A stretch of 64,000 bases of DNA from Reticulitermes lucifugus. Lineage: Eukaryota; Arthropoda; Insecta; Blattodea; Rhinotermitidae. Under the pieces are notes generated by a model. That model searched no databases. It was not told where the DNA came from and saw only the letters and a list, made by a program, of their open reading frames with translations. Made by a program: the position numbers and the translations under genes. Shown here one piece after another: positions 57,909 through 64,000 of the stretch (the first letter of the stretch is position 1; each line of letters begins with the position of its first letter). The stretch lies in the NCBI GenBank assembly GCA_026260175.1, contig JAKCWW010001052.1, positions 1 to 64,000 of the forward strand. Reading direction: 5' to 3'.

Positions 57909-57959
57909 TACTGCATACATAAACTACTTCAATATACTTGTGTGCATTTTGTTGGTATT

Positions 57960-59095
57960 ACAATTATATGAATCCATAATGTTCTTATCAAATTTCATCA
58001 AAATCCATCTAGTAATTCTTGACCTCAAATACTCACACAAAAGGACATGACCCCCCCGTATAGGTATGATTTTACATACCTCATGCAAACAGACAATAAC
58101 TAAACACTATTCTTCATGGAGATAGTGGCAAGTGGATTAAAGGCCTGTATACAGTTTCAATCCCACTCAGCTCATTCTTGAATTTGACCAATTTATGTTA
58201 ACGATATAATACAACACAAACTCGCTCCAACATGTTAACAACAACTTTACTTAAAGGCATACACATTTTGAAGCACAGATCAGCCTCAGCAACTTCCTAC
58301 CACATTCAAAACATCTGGTCCACAACATATTCGTACATCTTCTCTAAACAAACAGCACACCTATAAATCATCAATTACCTAACCTAAAATGTTTTCACTC
58401 TGATGATTATTGTTCTCAATGATGACCATCCTTATGTGGCTTCAATTAGACAGGTTCCCTGTCAACATTCAGCCACTTCATCTGACATGTACGTATCACA
58501 CTGTCTTGTCTACAGCATGTATTGTGCTTAACATGCTCTTCCCCACTGTCCATTCTCTTTGTGCTGTTTAACCTACCCTCTGTGTGTATGTCTGTATGCC
58601 AGTTAGCTTATTGTCATGGTGTATCTATGCACCTGTAATGTACCTGTCTTCTGTCAAACTTTCTGACTTTTGTTACACCTACACAGATGGAGGGTAATCA
58701 CACAAGACATGGACATTAGTCTCTACTTACCTAAAATACATAACCAAACTTTTACCAAAATTCTGATCAGTGTTCTATAGATGTGAGGTTATTACAGACA
58801 GGCCGCTGCTGCTGCTATATGTACTGCAATGTGTATACCCATAAAGTTGTTCCTGCATTAAAGGTAGCTGGTGCTTTCTCATAATTGTGTGATAGGGTAT
58901 GGCAGGGCTCAAAAACACTTTTCTTTAACTTAAGAAGGATATAAATGGTCATTTTGCACTTTTATTATAAATTAAAATCTAACATGTCTAACAATTAAAT
59001 ACTGTATTGCAATTCTGACACAAAGTATGGCCACTTGAGTCAGTTTTCGAAGGAGTATGATGAGTCAAACACCCATACATGAACACAAACTCCCA
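57960..59095. other. Intergenic, nothing recognised
   Basis: Possibly includes the lost 5' part of the Tc1 fragment, but no transposase text is readable. Confidence 0.4.
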
Positions 59096-59099
59096 GTGA

Positions 59100-59625
59100 C
59101 AGGATATGTAGCTAGAATTGTGGTTCTGAAGCCCTGGGGGGCGGGGGGAACCATTTCATCCAAGTCAAATGAGCTGATAGCGTGATGGTGTGGGAATGCA
59201 TGGCAGCACCAGAGTGGGAAATCTTCATTTCACTGAAGGCATAATGAACAAACATATTTATGTAAACATTCTTAGAGATCATCTGAAAGCCAGTGCTAAA
59301 AAACTTGGGATTTTAGAAAATTTTGAATTTTATCATGACAATGACCCCAAACATTCTTCACATTTGGTAAGACAGTGGTGCTTCTACAATTGCCCAAAAA
59401 TAAATAAAACTACACCTCAATTACCAGACTTAAATGTGACAGGCTAAAATGGAAACAGAAAACATTCAATTTACAATACAGAAGACACGAAAAAGGCTGT
59501 GAGAGAGGACTGGCAATGAATGTCCTGAATTAAACAAAAATTGGAAGATTCCATTCCAGATTGTCTAAAAGGTCACTACAGAGGATTACAAACACGGCAT
59601 TAAAAGAATTCTGAGGTATGAGACA
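59100..59625 (+). mobile_element. Tc1-type transposase fragment
   Basis: Encodes GNLHFTEGIMNKHIYVNILR, then DHLKASAKKLGILENFEFYH and DNDPKHSSHLVRQW. The DNDPKH stretch is the conserved second catalytic region of Tc1-family DD34E transposases, and QLPDLNVTG stands where SPDLNxIE is usual. The N-terminal DNA-binding half is missing. Frames decay after 59440. Confidence 0.8.
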
Positions 59626-60324
59626 TCCATATTTATTTACAATTAAAGGATTGTATCATGTTCACTGTGGGGAATTGAACGGTTTCATTTTTTATTGTGT
59701 CAGTGAATCTTTGGAATATGATTTCTTAGTGTAATAATTCAGTTGACAGGGCCTTTATAATTTAAATCCGGGAAAGACTAACTTGCTTCAAAATAATTTG
59801 CCCCAAAAAGCTTACAGTTTTATTTAAAAGGTGCACCATATCACTTTTGACTGTGGCCCAGTGTACGTATTATAGAACCTAACTGCAACGACTGAAGTAC
59901 ATATTTAAACTAGATAGGGAATTCTAATTTAAATCAAAATTTAAATCAGATCAAAAATCAAAGCATTCTAATGCGAGGGATGTAACCGTTCCACGCAAAA
60001 CGGCAAGGAAGGAGACGGCCAAACTGGAAAGCGCAGGTCTCTCGGATTTTAAGATCTCAAATTTGAGAAATTTCTAGAGCGTGTTAAAAACAGAAAGAGT
60101 TGTGGGAAGCACACAGAAATGTTCTCCATGCATTTGATTCCATAATTCATGTTAAGTTACTTTACCAAGCAACAATTTGTGTCGACACGCAATTACACAG
60201 CCATTACACCGATACGTAATCCAAAATACGTTGCAGGCAACTTATAATCTAATACATCAATACTGAAAGCACGAATTTAAGTTCACTGTTACCATCTGCG
60301 ACATATCAAACAATAATTCTTTAC

Positions 60325-60378
60325 CTGGATGCACAAAGGTAAAACGGAGTAACACCAACCACATACAACATCCGCCAT
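60325..60378 (-). CDS. Possible first coding exon of a minus-strand gene
   Basis: On the minus strand, AAAATGGCGG is a strong start context. It is followed by MADVVCGWCYSVLPLCIQ and a good donor CAG|GTAAAG in phase 0. The surrounding 400 bp are richer in CpG than the neighbourhood. No second exon was recognised to the left (lower coordinates), so the gene is unproven. Confidence 0.22.
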
Positions 60379-60530
60379 TTTGTGCTTCGCACCTGACACC
60401 ACAGATCAAAACGTCCATATTTTGCCGCCAGATTACACACAACCAATCCCCTTGTCACGGATTACTTGAACACAGCATGGCAACTTTACAGACCCAAAAA
60501 GTTCACTCTTAAACCTCCATGATCGCCCAG

Positions 60531-60773
60531 AGGAGGAGTAGAGGTATAGCTCGTTTCTTTAACCTCTGCGCTACGTGGCAATGAGTGGTCAACGCCACGC
60601 ACCGGCTGTTTTACCCCCGGGAAAGACAACTGATACCCATTGTACAGGAGGCTGGGCGGGCCACAAGATCCAGGTCGGGACAGTTGAGGAAAATCATGCC
60701 CTCACCAGGATTCGATCCCCGGATAGTCCAGCCCGTAGGGGGTCGCTATACCGACTGAGCTATCCCGGCCCCA
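60531..60773 (-). repeat. tRNA-derived SINE, family A, copy 7 (best head)
   Basis: On the minus strand the head reads GGGCCGGGATAGCTCAGTCG then GGTATAGCGACC, with B-box GGGGATCGAATCCTGG. This is the clearest tRNA-like promoter in the window, so probably the youngest copy. The body is the same as the other family-A copies. Confidence 0.8.
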
Positions 60774-60779
60774 CTTTAC

Positions 60780-62620
60780 ACACACGTTGGGGCATAATAT
60801 TAATTTACAGAAACAGGGCATCAGGATATGGAGTGGATTCATGTCAACACAGTAACAAAGTTCTTAAAGGACAGGGCATTTCTTTAAAAGATTGAAAAAA
60901 AAGGCATATCTGCCTAACACAAAACCTATTCATGAAGAATACCTTGACCACATAATAAAATATAACAACATATGCACATAACCGAAATTAAGCTTGTACC
61001 CTCCTACACATTTTGGTGATTGAATCTCCAATCTTCAAGGAGATTTAAGTAGAAAGGAATACACAGTACTAATAAATTAATCTCTTATGTACATATTCAA
61101 ATGTTAAAATTAAATAATGTATAAAACAACGGCCATAAAATACAATGTGGACACTGGTTATTACAATGTTGATATTTTTATAGTACGTGTAGTCATATGC
61201 AAACAAACATCTACAATATGGCCTTCTGGGGAACATATTGTCAATTTCTGGCCATATTGCATTGCATCTTCCTCCCTACCAATGACATCTGAATTCCATG
61301 AAAGTAATATGGACATGCTAAAGAACTGGACAGCTGAAATGAATGCATCATTTACCTAAAGATGCCATACCACTAGCAGGAGAGAAATTAAAGTCTATCA
61401 CAGCACATCACTGGACTGGGCCTCATTTAATTATGTTGTGTGAAAAGGGCACAAATATTTAATGACAGGCATCTGCTGATACACAGACTGACCAAACTAT
61501 CATCGGCCTGACACTGATTTAATCATCTCAGATCTAACATGTCTTCACAGTATGAGACACTGTGTGTGTGTGTGTGTGCACGCGCCTGCAGTCACCTCTG
61601 TAGACAACCTTTATCGCCATCTGGAGAATTGAAATAAGCACATACTCAGTACAAATACACCAAAATATCCCAAATAGTGGAAGGTTTTTATATGCTCACT
61701 CCTTAGGTTTATAGGTCCTCTAACAGAACTGCTACATATGAGTTACTTTGGTAAAACATAATACTGTTGAGAAACGGGCAGACAGATAATGTATTTCCAA
61801 AATCATTCTCTCTCTAAATAATTCATCATGCACCTAAAAGGATCTGGCCACAATTTCTACAATGCAGTCCAATTCAAAAACTGCTTGTTGTATCCCGAGT
61901 GTGATGGCCAAAATCAGGTACACCAGTGTTGACCCTGCAGTTGGTTATTGAGGGATCTAGGTTTGAAGCTCATTTTGGACACCTAAGAATTTATATTCAT
62001 GACACCAATCAAAACTCTTGAAGGGTAGAATAGCTGGTTTATTGTGAGTTTATTTGGTTGAAATAAACAAGAAAAGTAACAAATGAAGTGCACTATGGGT
62101 GATAAATGAAATAATACACTATTAAATAATTAAAATTTAAACTCTTTGCGAGACATTTATCACAAAAAAAATTTGAAGTGAAATTACACAGAGATTCCTG
62201 CAGCAACTGATGACCAGAATGTTCCCCAGAGGCTTTCAAACCTCCTGCTTATATAGCATAAAAATCTTGGGGCAAATTATGTCATGGCGCATTGTCAAGA
62301 CCCCAAGCATTACCAAATATGGGCAGAGGCTAGTCAGCTTGAATGCGTGGCTTGCTGTGTCAAATAATCGTTAGGGGCGAGTTCAAAACAAAGTGCATAC
62401 ATGACAGAAGCCTCCTTAAGAAGCAGATATGGGTGAATGTGTCATACTTCCTGTGACTTGAGACAAAGCAACTGACATAGCACAACATTAAAAGAGTCGC
62501 ATGGCGTAATTAAAAGCGCTGGACGCGGCATGCCGTGTTGTAATAACTACTATAAAACTTCCACATTTTCCAGTCCCAGAGGTAAAAATACCAATTATCA
62601 TCATAATTTGTCATAGTTTA
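60780..62620. other. Intergenic, nothing firm recognised
   Basis: A weak tRNA-like stretch at about 61905-61980 was considered and not called. Confidence 0.4.
61561..61579 (+). repeat. TG microsatellite
   Basis: About nine TG units. Confidence 0.85.
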
Positions 62621-62625
62621 TGGTC

Positions 62626-62745
62626 CTGTGGTAGCTCAATCAGAAGGAGGACTGGATGAGGCTTCAGTGCCTAAAGTTTGATTCCCTGATTGTGACCTTC
62701 AGACCCACGCAGCCTCTTGTTCATTAGGTAGCAGAAGTTGCTGCA
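62626..62745 (+). repeat. tRNA-headed SINE directly upstream of a hammerhead-type tail
   Basis: The head reads GGTCCTGTGGTAGCTCAATC with B-box GTTTGATTCCC. The following body (ACGCAGCCTCTTGTTCATTA) loosely resembles family A. The hammerhead motif at 62778 follows within about 40 nt. Confidence 0.55.
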
Positions 62746-62777
62746 ACTGTATTATTTCCTTCTTTTTATACCCTTGG

Positions 62778-62827
62778 GATCAGCCTTATGATGGCTACAA
62801 AACAGTGGCCAAAACGTGTACCTGATC
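62778..62827 (+). ncRNA. Hammerhead-ribozyme-like motif 8
   Basis: CTTATGA, GGC/GCC-type stem II, AAAAC, GTGTA. Stem I is GATCAG (62778-62783) with CTGATC (62822-62827), six perfect pairs around a C-C opposition. AAGTTGTGTTTTGACTGAG follows. Confidence 0.4.
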
Positions 62828-62829
62828 TG

Positions 62830-63057
62830 TTAAATAGTAAAGTTGTGTTTTGACTGAGAAACCTGCATTTTTAGTTCGTTGTAAACACCACAGGGATGAA
62901 TCACATTAACATTATTATACCAATGACTGTTGTCGGTACAGTCATCTATTGTAAATGATTTAAAAAAATCTGTTGCCCGCAGTTTCTCGCTCTTGAATCT
63001 GTAGATGACATGGAACAGATTTTCTCTTAAGAAACGAACCGTCGCCTTGCTGCCCAA
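62830..63057 (-). other. Unassigned minus-strand open frame
   Basis: 75 codons, including GSKATVRFLRENLFHVIYRF and KSEKLRATDFFKSF. Composition is protein-like, unlike most short frames here, and the frame extends a few codons upstream without an ATG. It ends by overlapping the hammerhead-type repeat. It may be a transposon remnant or an exon; no family recognised. Confidence 0.2.
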
Positions 63058-63069
63058 AAATATTCCTCG

Positions 63070-64000
63070 CCTTGTGTGAAACCAAAAGGTTTAAAGAATC
63101 CCAGTGCTGGTCCATATCCTCTGCCATATACCTGTATTTCAGAAACCTCTCTCCATATACTGTTTGATATGTTCTTCATGAGTTAATACTGACACTACAA
63201 GATCAGCATGAAGGGTGGAAAAAAATATAGAAAAAAACCTGTACCACAATAATTTCTGTATGTGTTAATTATCCACACAGAAAATATTCCCCTTCCTTTC
63301 GCAGTTCAGCTCTACACCATTAATACATGAAGAGCACCTATGTTAAATATTCATGCCATGTACCACTTCTCAGGCCTGTACAATGTTTAGAACCACCATT
63401 CGATTTGCAACACTGTTTGTAGCTGTTACCCTATGCCAAACCTACATGCTGGATGTAAGCCAACATTTAGATGACCCACCATTGGGTTTTCACTGCATTC
63501 ACAAAGTTACAGAACAAGACGAAACACTTATGTTCAAAGAATGGATGACACCAGGGAACTAACTGTAGAATGAGACTGGGAAAAAATGCTTATGCTAGCC
63601 TAGAAGGAGATGATGATGAAACTGTAAGAGGCACAGGGAAGATGATGATGACAATTCTCATGAAATAAACACTTAAAATTTTTATTTGAAGAATATTATG
63701 GAGAACAAATATGGCCAAAAAGGCATAATCTTACAGATAACGGCACTTCGTACAAACTGCCACAATGGAGATTGGCACAGGAGTTTTCCTTACAGGAATT
63801 TCAACAGTGAAAATTTCAACACCATACACCTTTCCTTGAAGAGAACAAAAAATTGTTCAGCTTGTGTAGTTCTTTTTTGTTCAATTTCTCAGTTCACAAG
63901 TCATAAAAAAATGTTCTTCTGTCCCGAAATGTGAGGATTAAAAATTCTGTTTAATGAATTCACACATGTTTACAGCTCTGTCCCAAGCCATGACACCACT
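63070..64000. other. Intergenic to window end, nothing recognised
   Basis: Frames at 63353-63562 and 63686-63934 have no recognisable family. Confidence 0.4.

Noticed and set aside
60575-60895. 106-codon frame with HCTGGWAGHK
   Set aside because: A reading of a family-A SINE body; similar frames occur in the other copies.
61905-61980. tRNA-like stretch
   Set aside because: The B-box is poor (AGGTTTGAAGCTC) and no A-box could be placed with confidence.
1-64000. CRISPR arrays, bacterial operons, rRNA genes, intact tRNA genes
   Set aside because: None seen. The tRNA-like segments are SINE heads that lack a complete cloverleaf, and the gene structure is eukaryotic.

Overview
The window looks like insect nuclear DNA. 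It is AT-rich, has large introns with GT-AG borders and is dense in transposon debris. The mix of tRNA-headed SINEs, Penelope-like fragments, hAT, pogo/Tigger and piggyBac miniature elements, and LINE tails resembles what I know from cockroaches and termites (Blattodea). That placement is an inference; only 'arthropod' is well supported.

Two host genes can be assembled exon by exon with compatible phases, both on the plus strand. Gene 1 (2701-12910, five coding exons, 319 aa) is a Star-like type II membrane protein with a lumenal FkbM-type methyltransferase fold. Gene 2 (23420-36286, ten coding exons, 712 aa) is a type I membrane protein: signal peptide, one sushi/CCP module, one MAM domain, one somatomedin-B domain, a roughly 290-residue Thr/Ser/Pro-rich stalk, one transmembrane helix and a 42-residue cytoplasmic tail. 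I do not recognise this exact domain order as a named gene. The two genes share no evident pathway: one is a probable secretory-pathway cargo or processing factor, the other a probable adhesion or matrix-sensing surface protein.

The rest (1-2655, 12911-23419 and 36720-64000) is intergenic and repeat-rich. I found two tRNA-derived SINE families, a dispersed repeat encoding a DVxPCSLV-like peptide (five sites), several LINE tails, a Tc1 fragment, two complete-looking hAT miniature elements with 8-bp target duplications, a pogo-type miniature element nested in another, a piggyBac-type miniature element, a near-perfect palindrome of about 230 bp, a foldback element, and an exact three-copy 50-bp minisatellite.

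The most interesting non-genic signal is a set of nine hairpin motifs matching the hammerhead-ribozyme core (CTGAnGA, stem II, GAAAC, ATGTA). In five of them the flanking stem I pairs with different base sequences in each copy. In three elements the motif sits in both arms of an inverted repeat, pointing outward; one of these elements encloses a Penelope-type GIY-YIG endonuclease remnant.

About 27 kb on the right (36.7-64 kb) yields no convincing host gene. Weak candidates there are a possible minus-strand first exon at 60325-60378 and a possible extra terminal exon at 41867.
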